A stretch of DNA of 33,787 bases from Phycisphaerae bacterium (GCA_029260035.1 JAJDEA010000139.1:1-33787), one strand, 5' to 3'; shown: positions 16,663 to 25,983, counted from the first letter of the stretch. Notes: generated from the sequence alone by a model not told the origin. Translations and numbers: made by a program.

Positions 16663-16827
16663 ATGAAAGCAGAGGCTGTCTTAGTGAAACTCAACGAACT
16701 CCGGCATGAAGCGGAGGATGACAAGACCGATCCGGAATATCTATCCCTCCATCACGCGTTCTGTTTCATTTCATATAAAATGGGCGAGTTTCAAACGTAT
16801 CTCGATGAAGTTGCATCTAAAGAGTAG
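16663..16827 (+). CDS. Small conserved-looking acidic protein, function unknown
   Basis: 54 residues from the ATG at 16663, preceded by GAGGAAGG about nine bases upstream; a GTG at 16618 in frame would add 15 residues but has no better signal. The composition is protein-like and mainly helical, with the recognisable stretch EAEDDKTDPEYLSLHHAFCF, then YKMGEFQTYLDEV. No domain is recognised. No signal or membrane segment is seen, so it is likely cytoplasmic. It lies alone between the regulator and cmk. Confidence 0.55.
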   Translation: MKAEAVLVKLNELRHEAEDDKTDPEYLSLHHAFCFISYKMGEFQTYLDEVASKE

Positions 16828-17111
16828 AGTTAGTGGTCGATATGGGTTCATGCAAGTCGCCCGTGCTCCCGAACGAGCATGTGTATCCCCTGTTGCGCTT
16901 GGCCCAAACACTTCCAAGAATCGATAAAGGCAAATTCCCGCTGCACAACTTCTGAGTCCGTTCGAGGTAGAGGGGTTTCGGCTTGGGTACTGCTGCGATT
17001 CACGGGAAGCTCGATCGCAGAATCACCGTTTCGGGCGCGAGAACGGCACGCGCGTTCAATCAGAATGGCCCTATTTGCCCGCGAGTCGCTTCTGGGGCAT
17101 ACTCGATTTCC

Positions 17112-17768
17112 ATGATTATCACGATTGATGGGCCTGCCGGTTCTGGAAAATCGACTGTCGCCCGAAAGTTAGCTGCAAGACTTGAAATTGCGTACCTCGA
17201 CACAGGCGCTATGTATCGGGCCATTGCGTACATTGCGGTTACGCGCGGCATCGATCTCACGAATTCGAATGATGTGTTGAGTGTCGCCAGGTCGACGCAA
17301 CTGGAAATCGATTGCGGCCCCACCCACACGCGCGTTCGTGTCGAAGGTCATGATGTGAGCGAGGCCATTCGGTCCATCGCGGTGAGCGCTGCTACGTCTA
17401 CTGTCGCAACTTGCCAAGCTGTGCGCGACATCATGGTGGAAAGGCAAAGAGAGATCGGTCGATCGCTCGGCTCCTTTGTTTCCGAAGGGCGGGATCAGGG
17501 CAGTGTTGTTTTTCCTGATGCAGATGCGAAATTCGTTTTGGAAGCATCCTTGGACAAACGTGCGGGGCGTCGCTTTCAGGAGTTGGACCTCGATGGGGAA
17601 GACGTTGATCGCAAAGCCGTTCGTTCTAATCTTGAGCGACGCGATGAGATCGATGCCAAGCAATGGGAGCCTTTGCTCAAGAGTGGCGTTGCGGTTGTGA
17701 TCGATACGACGGAAATGACGATTCACGAGGTGATCGAGCAAATGGTCGCCGTCCTGGACCCGCAGTAG
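17112..17768 (+). CDS. cmk: Cytidylate kinase
   Basis: 218 residues. It phosphorylates CMP and dCMP with ATP in pyrimidine nucleotide synthesis, in the cytoplasm. The start at ATG 17112 puts IITIDGPAGSGKST (P-loop, residues 2-15) at the N-terminus, as in other Cmk proteins; an in-frame start at 16983 adds a non-homologous leader. Further motifs are LDTGAMYRA, the GRDQGSVVFPDA segment (the family usually has GRDIGT) and KFVLEASLDKRAGRR. The RSNLERRDEIDAKQ region matches the family's C-terminal lid. Length is normal. The ribosome binding site is weak. The usual neighbour rpsA is not present here. Confidence 0.92.
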   Translation: MIITIDGPAGSGKSTVARKLAARLEIAYLDTGAMYRAIAYIAVTRGIDLTNSNDVLSVARSTQLEIDCGPTHTRVRVEGHDVSEAIRSIAVSAATSTVATCQAVRDIMVERQREIGRSLGSFVSEGRDQGSVVFPDADAKFVLEASLDKRAGRRFQELDLDGEDVDRKAVRSNLERRDEIDAKQWEPLLKSGVAVVIDTTEMTIHEVIEQMVAVLDPQ

Positions 17769-18275
17769 ATTTAGGCGGTTGGGCATTTGAGCCAATCGGC
17801 GATCCTGCCATTCCGTTCTGCAAGGCATGAGACGCCTGAGTAGACACACAATCCAGCGCGTTTCTAGCTGAATAATGCCCCCCAGTGCTGAAATTCCGGT
17901 AATATCTGTGATATCGAGGCGGGACGTATGCAATCGATCATCCATTACCGTGTAAAAGAAGCGTGGAGAAGAGCCGGAGAACCGGATTGGGAGTGCGCCG
18001 CTTCGTGAAGCCGGATTGGAGCATTATCTAATTCGATTGTGGCATTCGAGAGGGGTTCTGCCCGTGTACTTTTGCGATTCGTCAGAATGCTTGATCGTTT
18101 GTGGCTATAAGTTTATCGTGGCAAGCCACCAAAGCGAGGTGACTCGTCAAGTCGCAAGGCCAAGGAAGGCTGGAATTGTTCGCGCACGCCCGGTGCTCCA
18201 CGATGATCAGCCAGCGGGGCTTTCGGCTGTTGAAAACTGTTGGCGTGTTTGATTCGACATCATTCGAGGTTTGAG
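17769..18275. other. 507-base spacer upstream of the T2SS operon
   Basis: No gene is supported; the longest frames lack ribosome binding sites and protein-like composition. The motif CCGGATTGG occurs twice, near 17982 and 18011. TATAAG at about 18106 is a possible -10 element with no clear -35. The operon promoter presumably lies here. I looked for a gspE remnant, a riboswitch and a tRNA and saw none. Confidence 0.4.
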
Positions 18276-19472
18276 TTGCCTAGTTTCAGTTACAAAGCGG
18301 TGAACCAGACGGGTAGTTCTGTGACAGGTGTTGTCACAGCGGAGAACTATCAGGTTGCATTGCGCATGCTCGAGGAGCAATCGCTTTTTCCGGTCAAAGT
18401 GACCGAAAGTTCTCAAATGGCTGGTGGGGGACTTCGACGCCGTCGCGTCAAAACAAAATACGTTACCGTATTTTATAGCCAGCTTGCGGATTTGCTTCGA
18501 GCGGGCGTTCCGATGCTTCGTTCATTGGATGTTCTCTCCAGGCAGGAGTCGCACGGCTCCTTGACGCAGGTTCTGCGAGAACTTCGCGAAGACGTGGCTG
18601 GTGGTAATGCGCTTGGTGATTCGATGGCCAAGTACCCCCATGCGTTTTCGCCACTTTACGCCGCGATGGTTCGTGCGGGAGAGTCGGGTGGGTTCCTTGA
18701 GGACGTGTTGCAGCGTATTGCGATTTTCTCTGAGAAGCAGGATGAGCTGCGCAACAAGGTTCTTGGTGCGCTGATTTATCCCGCTATTCTGGTGTGTGTG
18801 GGAACGGGTGTTGTGGTCCTGATTATGACTGTGGTGGTGCCGAAGCTGCGAGAACACCTTCGTCCAGAGACCTTTAATGCATTGACGCACATTGTGTTTG
18901 GTGTGAGTGACGGGATTTCTAACCATTATATGAAGATATTTCTGGCAATCGTATTTATCCTGCTATCGATCAGAGTGTATATGAATACGGCGAGCGGCAA
19001 GCTTGTTATGGAACGCGCGAAGCTTCGCATGCCCGTTATGGGTAGGATTCTTACGATGGTCGCGATTTGCCGGTTCTGTCGTATTCTCGGCACGATGCTG
19101 CACAATGGCGTTCCGATTTTGCAGGCGTTGAAGATTGCGAAGGATTCGGCAGGCAATCAGGTTCTCGCGGATTTGATCGAAGAGTCTGCGGATAGTGTGA
19201 AAAAAGGTGCTGCGCTTTCGACCCCGCTTGGCGAGTCCGGGATTTTCCCCCCTGCGGTTGTCGATATGATAGCCGTGGCAGAGGAAAGCAATTCGCTCGA
19301 GACGGTGCTCGTTCAGATAGCCGATACGAACGAAGCGCGAACGGCCCGAGAGATTGACCTTGGCGTTCGGATTCTTGAGCCGATTCTATTGACGATTATG
19401 GCCTCACTTGTGCTTTGCATAGCGGTAGCGCTGCTGCTCCCGATTTTGACGATGGGGTCAGCCGTGCAATAA
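18276..19472 (+). CDS. gspF: Type II secretion inner-membrane platform protein GspF
   Basis: 398 residues. GspF/PilC proteins form the inner-membrane core on which the pseudopilus is assembled by the GspE ATPase. The start is TTG at 18276 with GAGG six bases upstream, giving the family-typical opening PSFSYKAVNQTG. An earlier in-frame TTG at 18240 lacks support. Two GspF repeats are visible: residues ~58-190 (FYSQLADLLRAGVPMLRSL, MVRAGESGG) and ~260-390 (CRFCRILGTMLHNGVPIL, AEESNSLE). Membrane segments follow each at about 165-188, 213-232 and 365-390. It is the first gene of the operon seen here; 92 bases separate it from gspG. Confidence 0.93.
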   Translation: MPSFSYKAVNQTGSSVTGVVTAENYQVALRMLEEQSLFPVKVTESSQMAGGGLRRRRVKTKYVTVFYSQLADLLRAGVPMLRSLDVLSRQESHGSLTQVLRELREDVAGGNALGDSMAKYPHAFSPLYAAMVRAGESGGFLEDVLQRIAIFSEKQDELRNKVLGALIYPAILVCVGTGVVVLIMTVVVPKLREHLRPETFNALTHIVFGVSDGISNHYMKIFLAIVFILLSIRVYMNTASGKLVMERAKLRMPVMGRILTMVAICRFCRILGTMLHNGVPILQALKIAKDSAGNQVLADLIEESADSVKKGAALSTPLGESGIFPPAVVDMIAVAEESNSLETVLVQIADTNEARTAREIDLGVRILEPILLTIMASLVLCIAVALLLPILTMGSAVQ

Positions 19473-19564
19473 CGATAGTGATGGGAAAATGAAACAGCGT
19501 GTATGGGAATGACTGCCGTCGAACCGCATCGCACGCGAGTTTGGATCTGAAAGGGAGACGTGTC

Positions 19565-20026
19565 ATGAGACGGAATAGACGAAACAAAAAGTCCGGTTTT
19601 ACATTGATCGAAGTGCTTTTGGTGGCAGGGATTCTTGCGCTGCTCGCGGCGTTTGCGATTCCTAAGTTGTTCGGCCAAGCTCAGCAAGCTCGCATTCAGC
19701 TTGCGAAAGCAGGCGTCGGTCGAAACGGCCCGATTGGCAAAGCCCTCGAAGCCTACAAATGGGATATGGGCCGGTATCCTGATTCGGACGAAGGTCTGAG
19801 TGCCATGTTCGTGCCCGCCAAAGAGTCAGACGACCCGAGGTATAAGGGCCCCTATCTGGAGGGAGTCTACGAAGAACTCAAGGATCCTTGGACGGCTTCA
19901 TTCGAATACCTCTCACCAGGCGAGGTGAACGAGGAAGGATACGATCTTTGGAGCAAGGGCCCGGATGGGAACGATGACGGCGGAAAAGAGGGAAGTGATG
20001 ACGTCAAGAACTGGATCGAGAAGTAA
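19565..20026 (+). CDS. gspG: Major pseudopilin GspG
   Basis: 153 residues. GspG polymerises into the pseudopilus that works like a piston in the periplasm. The prepilin site is KKSG-FTLIEVLLV with Gly at -1, Phe at +1 and Glu at +5, followed by a hydrophobic N-helix. The C-terminal part has the GspG marks RYPDSDEGL, LKDPWTASFEYLSPG and YDLWSKGPDGNDDGG, the last being the calcium-binding loop region. The ATG at 19565 follows AGGGAG. An in-frame ATG at 19499 is less likely, because it would give an atypically long 33-residue leader. Prepilin peptidase (GspO/PilD) is not encoded in the window. Confidence 0.93.
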   Translation: MRRNRRNKKSGFTLIEVLLVAGILALLAAFAIPKLFGQAQQARIQLAKAGVGRNGPIGKALEAYKWDMGRYPDSDEGLSAMFVPAKESDDPRYKGPYLEGVYEELKDPWTASFEYLSPGEVNEEGYDLWSKGPDGNDDGGKEGSDDVKNWIEK

Positions 20027-20065
20027 TCCGCGTATTTCGTTCCGTAGCTCTTGAGGGGGCTTACA

Positions 20066-20848
20066 GTGCCGCACTCAAGACTCCATATTAAGCCGATTCG
20101 TTGTCGTTACGGCAAGCGAAGAGCGTTTACGCTGATCGAGATTGTTCTCGTTTTGGGTATTATTTTGGTCATCACAGCGATGACAGCCCCTTCGTTCTTT
20201 CGGCAGATGAAAGAGGCGGAACTGCCGAACTCCGCAAGACAGCTACGGTCACTTGTGACGTTGGTTCGTGCCAATGCTGCGTTTGACGGCATGCGTTATC
20301 GCATTCGATTTCCGGAAGATGACGAAGAGGATCCGCTGGGGGGCGATCGCCAGCCTTTGATCGAGCGAGAAGACGATCCGATTGAGGAGCCGGATACATT
20401 CAATCTGGTTACGGCGCCATGGGCTGTGGGTCGAACGATTTTGGGTGATGTCTGGTGCGCTGAGGTTTGGCTTGAAAGGCCAACGATCGAGCGCATGCAG
20501 GATCGCCGAGACACGATCCGCGATGCCATGGAAGAGGCCCTCGAAGATTTCTCCGTTGAACGCCCGCCTTTGGTTATTGAGCCTGATGGATCCAGCGATT
20601 GGGCTTCGATGATTTTGATTAAGTCACCCCGCGATATTGGGCCTGACGAATTTGAGAATTATCCCCGTATTGAGCTGATTATGGATGGTGCGACGGGACT
20701 AGCTTGGTTGCAAAGGCCTTTCTATGACGAAGAGCTTGACCTGTTCGAGGAGAAGAATTGGCCGGCTGTGTTGAGGCAGGATTTCCTGGACCCGCGTGTG
20801 TTGGGCGAAGATGACGTACTGGAACTTCGCGATTTCTCTGTTCGCTGA
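20066..20848 (+). CDS. gspH: Minor pseudopilin GspH-like
   Basis: 260 residues. The start is GTG at 20066 with GAGGGGG seven bases upstream. The prepilin motif is GKRRA-FTLIEIVLVLGI: Glu at +5 is present but residue -1 is Ala rather than the usual Gly. The position between gspG and gspI and the QLRSLVTLVRANAAFDGM segment after the N-helix support a GspH role at the pseudopilus tip. At 260 residues it is longer than typical GspH (~150-200); the extra length is acidic (EDDEEDP, EEALEDF). The stop overlaps the gspI start (TGATG), implying translational coupling. Confidence 0.8.
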   Translation: MPHSRLHIKPIRCRYGKRRAFTLIEIVLVLGIILVITAMTAPSFFRQMKEAELPNSARQLRSLVTLVRANAAFDGMRYRIRFPEDDEEDPLGGDRQPLIEREDDPIEEPDTFNLVTAPWAVGRTILGDVWCAEVWLERPTIERMQDRRDTIRDAMEEALEDFSVERPPLVIEPDGSSDWASMILIKSPRDIGPDEFENYPRIELIMDGATGLAWLQRPFYDEELDLFEEKNWPAVLRQDFLDPRVLGEDDVLELRDFSVR

Positions 20849-21624
20849 TGATTGTCTCCTCGAACCATTTCGCCCGCCGATCCGTCATGCACGGCGATGC
20901 ATCACCATCGCATCGTCTGCGCCGTCGTGGTTATCTTCTTTTGGAAACCGTGATAGCAACGGGCATGCTCATTACGGGCTTGGCGGTTATCGCTGCGCAG
21001 GTGCAAGGCTCACATAGCAGTGTCAAAGAGATGCGCCGTCGGATTCACGCCATGATGCTTGCGGAAAGTCAGTTAGCCATGCTCGACCTGGGCCTGGTCG
21101 AACTCGAATCGTTTGATGAAGTCGAAGAAGGCGATTTCGGCCCGCGATATCCCGACTTTGGCTGGGAGATGACGACCGAAGAGACAGCTATTCCCGGTGT
21201 TTTTTTGATTCAACTGGATGTACTGCACTCTTATCGAGAGGGTGACTATTCAGAAGATTCGTTCGAATTCGATGAAGCTGAGTCGGTCTATGCGCTTTAC
21301 GCGCAGCGTGTCACACCTTTGCCACTGGACTTGGGTTTAGATTTCGGTGTTCCCGAGGAACAGCTTGAAGAGATTAGCGAAAAGCTGGCGGTTCTTGGTG
21401 TTGAGGGGTTGGATGCTCAGGCGCTCGATCCGACGATATTGGCCAAACTCGATTTTGAGCAATTCTTGGAAATCCTGCCGGTGTTAGCAGACGCAATGGG
21501 TATCGATTTGACTGATGCGCTCGGTGCGCTGCCGCCCGACTTGAAGAACCTGCTTGGCGATGACCCGCTTTTGGTTGGGCTTGGTGGGGACGACGCCGAC
21601 TCCGGGCAAAGGGAGGCGCCGTGA
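20848..21624 (+). CDS. gspI: Minor pseudopilin GspI-like with extended acidic C-terminus
   Basis: 258 residues. The ATG at 20848 overlaps the gspH stop. After a 27-residue basic leader the prepilin motif is RRRG-YLLLETVIATGML, with Gly at -1, Tyr at +1 and Glu at +5, typical of GspI. AESQLAMLDL is a GspI-like segment (family M-AE-QL/N). Typical GspI is about 125 residues; here a Leu/Asp/Glu-rich tail from ~residue 150 to 258 has no counterpart in the classic protein. GspI, J and K form the pseudopilus tip complex in well-studied systems. The stop overlaps the gspJ start. Confidence 0.8.
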   Translation: MIVSSNHFARRSVMHGDASPSHRLRRRGYLLLETVIATGMLITGLAVIAAQVQGSHSSVKEMRRRIHAMMLAESQLAMLDLGLVELESFDEVEEGDFGPRYPDFGWEMTTEETAIPGVFLIQLDVLHSYREGDYSEDSFEFDEAESVYALYAQRVTPLPLDLGLDFGVPEEQLEEISEKLAVLGVEGLDAQALDPTILAKLDFEQFLEILPVLADAMGIDLTDALGALPPDLKNLLGDDPLLVGLGGDDADSGQREAP

Positions 21625-22586
21625 TGAATCGGCACTCCTCTTGGCGCCATTCCGCTGTCACTCTCTTGGAAGTCTTGCTGTCGATGGCTTTGCTCGTCGT
21701 TTTGACGACCATGACTTATTGGTTTTATGCGTCATCATTGGAGCTGCGCCGCGAGGGGACGATCGAAGCGCAGAAAATTCGTCTCGCTCGAGCCATGATG
21801 GATCGAATGGTGAGAGAAATTCGACAGGCCAGCATCATTACGACGGAAAAACGCGTGGGTATACGAGGATTGCCCGAGCGCATTTGGCTTTCCACTATTC
21901 GATTGCCTGACAGGGAGGTCGCCAAGAATCACCCCAACCGGACGGAATATGCTCCCGCTGAGTCAGACCTTGTGAAGATCGAGTACAAGATTGCAAGACA
22001 TCCAGACGAGTTGACGGAGGAGGGTTATGAGCTGCCCTTGGGGCTTGCGCGGATCGAAATTCGTGTACCCAGGGCGGACAGCGCTCAGCTCGGTGAAGGG
22101 CAGGAGCGGGGGCGACGTACCTTTGGCGGTGGGTCGGGAGACGAGTCGGCTTTACAGGAAGACACCAGGCAGGAAGAACAGCTGTTGGAAGGTGAGGAAG
22201 AAGGATCGAATGCTGGAGGGGGAGACGCTGATATTGCCTGGGAAGAGTTGTACGCGCCGGAGATCAAGTATTTGCGATTCTGTTATTACGATGGCAGCCG
22301 GTGGTGGGATACATGGGAGGTGACAGGGGAGAGTCCGCTGCCACAGCTCGTTCAGATTACGATCGGATATGAGCCGGAGGTTCCCTTTGCAGAGGAGTTT
22401 GCCGACGACGCGGTGAGAGAATTTTGTACATGTTTGAACGAAGACCCGGAAGAATGTCTGCCCCAAGCGGAGGATCGGTATTCCCGAACGGTTCGGATTC
22501 CGCAGGCGGATCCGCTTTTTCGTTCGCGTATCGGTCGTGAAACGCAGGCCATCGCCAGCGAATTGGTTGGAGGGGAAGAGCAATGA
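21624..22586 (+). CDS. gspJ: Minor pseudopilin GspJ-like
   Basis: 320 residues from the ATG at 21624, which overlaps the gspI stop as TGATG and follows GGGAGG by seven bases. The prepilin-like N-terminus is RHSA-VTLLEVLLSMALL, with Glu at +5 but Ala at -1 and Val at +1. ARAMMDRMVREIRQAS and LRFCYYDGSRWWDTWE fit GspJ, where a Y/W-rich segment precedes the C-terminal strand. An acidic/Gly low-complexity insertion covers residues ~150-205. The C-terminus has three Cys near 270 (CTCLNEDPEEC). The protein is longer than typical GspJ (~200). The stop overlaps the gspK start by four bases. Confidence 0.8.
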   Translation: MNRHSSWRHSAVTLLEVLLSMALLVVLTTMTYWFYASSLELRREGTIEAQKIRLARAMMDRMVREIRQASIITTEKRVGIRGLPERIWLSTIRLPDREVAKNHPNRTEYAPAESDLVKIEYKIARHPDELTEEGYELPLGLARIEIRVPRADSAQLGEGQERGRRTFGGGSGDESALQEDTRQEEQLLEGEEEGSNAGGGDADIAWEELYAPEIKYLRFCYYDGSRWWDTWEVTGESPLPQLVQITIGYEPEVPFAEEFADDAVREFCTCLNEDPEECLPQAEDRYSRTVRIPQADPLFRSRIGRETQAIASELVGGEEQ

Positions 22587-24334
22587 CCTGTCATCGACGC
22601 GCGGTGATTCTTCCCACGATCCTGTTTATTCTCCTTCTTCTTGGCGTGTTCGTTGCGACGTTTGCATTTCGGGTAAATGCAGACCTGGCGTCCACGCAAG
22701 CGGTGGCGATGCGTATCCAGACGAGACTGGCCGCTGAAGCGGGAATCGAAATTGTCAAGCTCTTGTTGGCTCAAGATCGGCTGGACGTGGATCGGTGGTA
22801 CAACAATCCCGACGAGTTGCATCGTATTATTTTTTGGGCCAATGACGTCGATCCGACATCGTGGGGGACCAACGAGGAGTTCAATGATCCCGGAATCGTC
22901 TATCGATATAGCATTGTAGCAGACGATCCTTCCGACGATGAAGACTTCATTCGTTTCGGTGTAACGGATGAATCAGCGAAACTTCATCTCAACGAAGCCT
23001 CGGAAGAACAACTGCTCATTCTCGTTACAGCGGCCACTGCGACGGATTCCGAAATTGTTCCGGAAGAGATTGTGCATGCGATTCTGGATTGGCGAGATCC
23101 GGATTCCGAATCCCGAGGTGAGAACGGCGACACGGAAGGAGCCTATTATCTCGATCTCGATAAGCCTTACGCGGTTAAGAATGGTCCGTTTGAAACGGTC
23201 GAAGAACTGCTGTTGGTGAAAGGCGTTACGGGGCAGATTCTCTACGGAGAAGATTTTGATCGTAACGGGCTGCTTTCGCCAAATGAAGACGACGGCGAGT
23301 TAACGTTTCCGCCTGATGATGAAGATGGGGTTCTCAATCGAGGGCTTTATCCTTATCTGACCGTTCTTTCGATGGATCGCGGGGTCAGTAATGACAATCG
23401 TCAGCGCATAAATTTATTGGGCGAAACAGAGGCGGTGAGGGAACAGCTTGACGTTGAGTTCCCTGATGAGCCGTTGGTTATTGATTTCATCATGGGGGCA
23501 ACGCGCCGACAGACCCCAACCGGCGGTGATAATGCTGACGGCAATGATTCTGAAAGCAATACCGAAGGTAACAATACTGGGGATACGGGTGAGACAGGAA
23601 ATAACGATCCCAGCGAAGGCGAAGAAAATGAGGATGCCAATGCTGAGACAGTTGATCCATCTGACGAGGATAAAGACAACACACGCCGTCAGCGGCGCCC
23701 GCGCGACGATACGAACCAGCCGGAAGACGTCGAAGATGATTCGCAACCGAACGGCGGTGAATCTGGTATCAATCAGGGCGGCTCAGAATCCAATGGTGCT
23801 CGCAACGCATCAACGCCGATCCAAAGTCCAGCGGCGCTACTAAATGATGTTACGGTGGACGGTGAGTTTGTGCGCAGCCCGATTCAAGAAGAGCACTTGG
23901 TGGTGTTGATGGACCGAACCACGGTGTCGCCGCCAGATAAACAAGACGTAGCGGGGCTGATAAATATCAACACGGCTCCGGGGCCGGTGCTGCGCTGCTT
24001 GACGGAATTGACGGATGAGCAGGTTGGCGCCATCCTCGAAACCAGGCTAACACTATCATCGGAACAGAAGGAAACGATTGCCTGGCTGTATTCTGAAGAC
24101 GTTCTTGATGTAGATACTTTTGTATTGGTGGCCCCGAAAATCACAGCCCGTGGTCAACAATTTATGATCGAGTCGCTGGGTTATGCGGATCATGTGGGAA
24201 TGATTACTCGCTTACAAGTTATCATTGATTTGGCTGGACCCATCGCCCAAACCGTTTACTATCGTGATCTGACGAAGCTTGGCGCACAGTATCCGATTCG
24301 AGAGGAGGATTTGGACAATGTTCGCGTCCAATAG
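22583..24334 (+). CDS. gspK: Minor pseudopilin GspK-like with acidic low-complexity insertion
   Basis: 583 residues, against about 330 in classic GspK. The ATG overlaps the gspJ stop. The N-terminus is RRAVILPTILFILLLLG; it lacks Glu at +5, which is also normal for GspK. Family marks are RLAAEAGIE, KLHLNEASEEQL, the strongly diagnostic AILDWRDPDSE, and later LININTAPGPVLRCL. The protein has two helix-hairpin-helix-like regions. Residues ~308-410 are an Asp/Glu/Asn/Gly/Ser-rich stretch with almost no hydrophobic residues, likely disordered. GspK caps the pseudopilus together with GspI and GspJ. The gene overlaps gspL by 17 bases. Confidence 0.87.
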   Translation: MTCHRRAVILPTILFILLLLGVFVATFAFRVNADLASTQAVAMRIQTRLAAEAGIEIVKLLLAQDRLDVDRWYNNPDELHRIIFWANDVDPTSWGTNEEFNDPGIVYRYSIVADDPSDDEDFIRFGVTDESAKLHLNEASEEQLLILVTAATATDSEIVPEEIVHAILDWRDPDSESRGENGDTEGAYYLDLDKPYAVKNGPFETVEELLLVKGVTGQILYGEDFDRNGLLSPNEDDGELTFPPDDEDGVLNRGLYPYLTVLSMDRGVSNDNRQRINLLGETEAVREQLDVEFPDEPLVIDFIMGATRRQTPTGGDNADGNDSESNTEGNNTGDTGETGNNDPSEGEENEDANAETVDPSDEDKDNTRRQRRPRDDTNQPEDVEDDSQPNGGESGINQGGSESNGARNASTPIQSPAALLNDVTVDGEFVRSPIQEEHLVVLMDRTTVSPPDKQDVAGLININTAPGPVLRCLTELTDEQVGAILETRLTLSSEQKETIAWLYSEDVLDVDTFVLVAPKITARGQQFMIESLGYADHVGMITRLQVIIDLAGPIAQTVYYRDLTKLGAQYPIREEDLDNVRVQ

Positions 24335-25931
24335 TGGCAGACGATCAAAACTGCTGGCTCTTGACTGGGATACCCGAACGCTTCGGATCGTCCATGCGTC
24401 GCTTGGCAAGCGTGGCGTGACGATCGATCGTTTGCTTGCGGTTGCGAATCCGCCGTCAATCGATATTTCGGATCCCAAACAGATGGGATCGCACATCCGA
24501 AAAGCGCTCGATCAAGAGCGGATTGTGACCAAACATGCGACGGTAGACATCCCGCGCGATCAGGTAATCCTCAATACGCTCTCGTTTCCAAAAGCCGCGA
24601 GAGAAGAGTTGCCTGGCATGGTGCAGATTCAGATAGCCAAGGAACTGCCATTTGCAGTCGGCGATGCGTGCATTGACTTTACCGTTTCCTCCTCCTCGTC
24701 TGACGAAGCGACGATAGAGGTTCTTGTCGCCGCCGTCCGTCGTGAAGTTGTCCAACAGTATGTGGCTACCTTTGAAGCGGCTGGGCTTAAGCTCGACCGC
24801 ATTGGTTTGCGTCCGTATGCGAATAAGGTGGCGGTGTGCGAGTTGCTCAAGCATGGCATGCCGGAGCGTGTGGTTTTTGTGGACGTGAGACCGTCCCTTA
24901 CCGAAATAGGCGTCCTTCACAATTCCGCGTTGGCATTTTCGCGTGCTGCATCGGTAGCTATTCCAAAACCAAGTGAGCATTCGGGAACGCTCGCCGGGCC
25001 GGAAAGTAGCGGAAGCGATAGTGAAAGCGGGTTGTCGTTGAATGTGAGCGGCATCGCTGACACGATTGCACAAGAGCAGGTTATTCAGCCTTTGGTGTCG
25101 GAGGTTGCGGTATCGATAGAAGCATACCGAGCCAAGGAGCCGGGCGCGCAGATCAACCACGTTGTGATAAGTGGCGACGTTGGCGTCGAAGAAGTTTTGG
25201 CAGAGGTGCTGCAAAAACGTCTGGGTGTAACGTCTGAGATATACAATCCTGCGTCGTCGTTCGGTTGGGAGCCGGACGAAGGTGCCAGTGCTGCGGCATT
25301 TTCAGCGTCATTAGGTTTGGTATTGAGTCACGCGTCGCTGGACGGACAGCATTTTGATTTTCTACATCCCAAACGAACGGAATCGGTTACGCAGAAGAGG
25401 CTGAAAATGGCGCCTTTGGCTGCTGCAGTAGCAATTTTCTTTGTTGCCGCCGGTGCAGTGGGAGTTGCCGGTTATACGAAGGAAGACCGTTTGTCGCTCG
25501 CGAGTATAGAAAAGCAGATTCAAGAGCTTGAAGGCAATGTTCGGCAGAATAAGAAATTCTTGAAAGTTGTGGATCAGATTACGGCTTTCGACCGTGAGCA
25601 GTGCATTTGGATTGATGTTTTGGCAGATATGTTTTCCGCTTTGCCTACGAATGAGCAGCTGGTCATTGAGCGAATCGATACGAATCAAAAGGACAGTTGG
25701 ATTGCACTGGCGACGAGAGCCAAGACGAGGGAGGTAGCCTCGGAAGTGATCCGTGCATTGGAGGACTTTCGGCGAGAGGGAAAGGAACTACCGCTGTTTA
25801 AGGTCGATATAGGCACGCAATCTGAAAAGGCGAAGGAATCGTATCCGTTCACGCAGAAGTTCACGGTTCGTATTCTTGATGATGTGGCGGGCAGTACGTC
25901 GGCTTCCAGGAAGTCGAAAAAGAGGCGTTAA
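24318..25931 (+). CDS. gspL: GspL-like (PilM-PilN type) inner-membrane assembly protein
   Basis: 537 residues. The start is ATG 24318 with GAGGAGG about nine bases upstream, inside the end of gspK. Residues ~10-340 form the PilM/GspL actin-like cytoplasmic domain (KLLALDWDTRTLRIVHA, then VDIPRDQVI and VFVDVRPSLTEIGVL). One membrane segment lies at ~366-387. The C-terminal periplasmic part has a coiled coil (~390-420) and a PilN/GspL ferredoxin-like fold. In T2SS GspL links the GspE ATPase to the periplasmic GspM. A Ser/Gly-rich insertion is at ~225-250. In type IV pili the same parts are the separate PilM and PilN, so this single gene supports a T2SS-type arrangement. Confidence 0.85.
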   Translation: MFASNSGRRSKLLALDWDTRTLRIVHASLGKRGVTIDRLLAVANPPSIDISDPKQMGSHIRKALDQERIVTKHATVDIPRDQVILNTLSFPKAAREELPGMVQIQIAKELPFAVGDACIDFTVSSSSSDEATIEVLVAAVRREVVQQYVATFEAAGLKLDRIGLRPYANKVAVCELLKHGMPERVVFVDVRPSLTEIGVLHNSALAFSRAASVAIPKPSEHSGTLAGPESSGSDSESGLSLNVSGIADTIAQEQVIQPLVSEVAVSIEAYRAKEPGAQINHVVISGDVGVEEVLAEVLQKRLGVTSEIYNPASSFGWEPDEGASAAAFSASLGLVLSHASLDGQHFDFLHPKRTESVTQKRLKMAPLAAAVAIFFVAAGAVGVAGYTKEDRLSLASIEKQIQELEGNVRQNKKFLKVVDQITAFDREQCIWIDVLADMFSALPTNEQLVIERIDTNQKDSWIALATRAKTREVASEVIRALEDFRREGKELPLFKVDIGTQSEKAKESYPFTQKFTVRILDDVAGSTSASRKSKKRR

Positions 25932-25983
25932 TCTAATGGGTGTATTGGCCGTCGTGTTGTAAGAGCTAACCTCAGAAAGTCGT

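Noticed and set aside
18016..18252. 78-codon frame upstream of gspF, considered as a gspE remnant
   Set aside because: No Walker A, Walker B, Asp-box or tetracysteine motif of GspE is present, so there is no support for a broken ATPase gene.
24456..25214. 252-codon frame on the minus strand opposite gspL
   Set aside because: It is antisense to the actin-like GspL domain and has no ribosome binding site or family resemblance.
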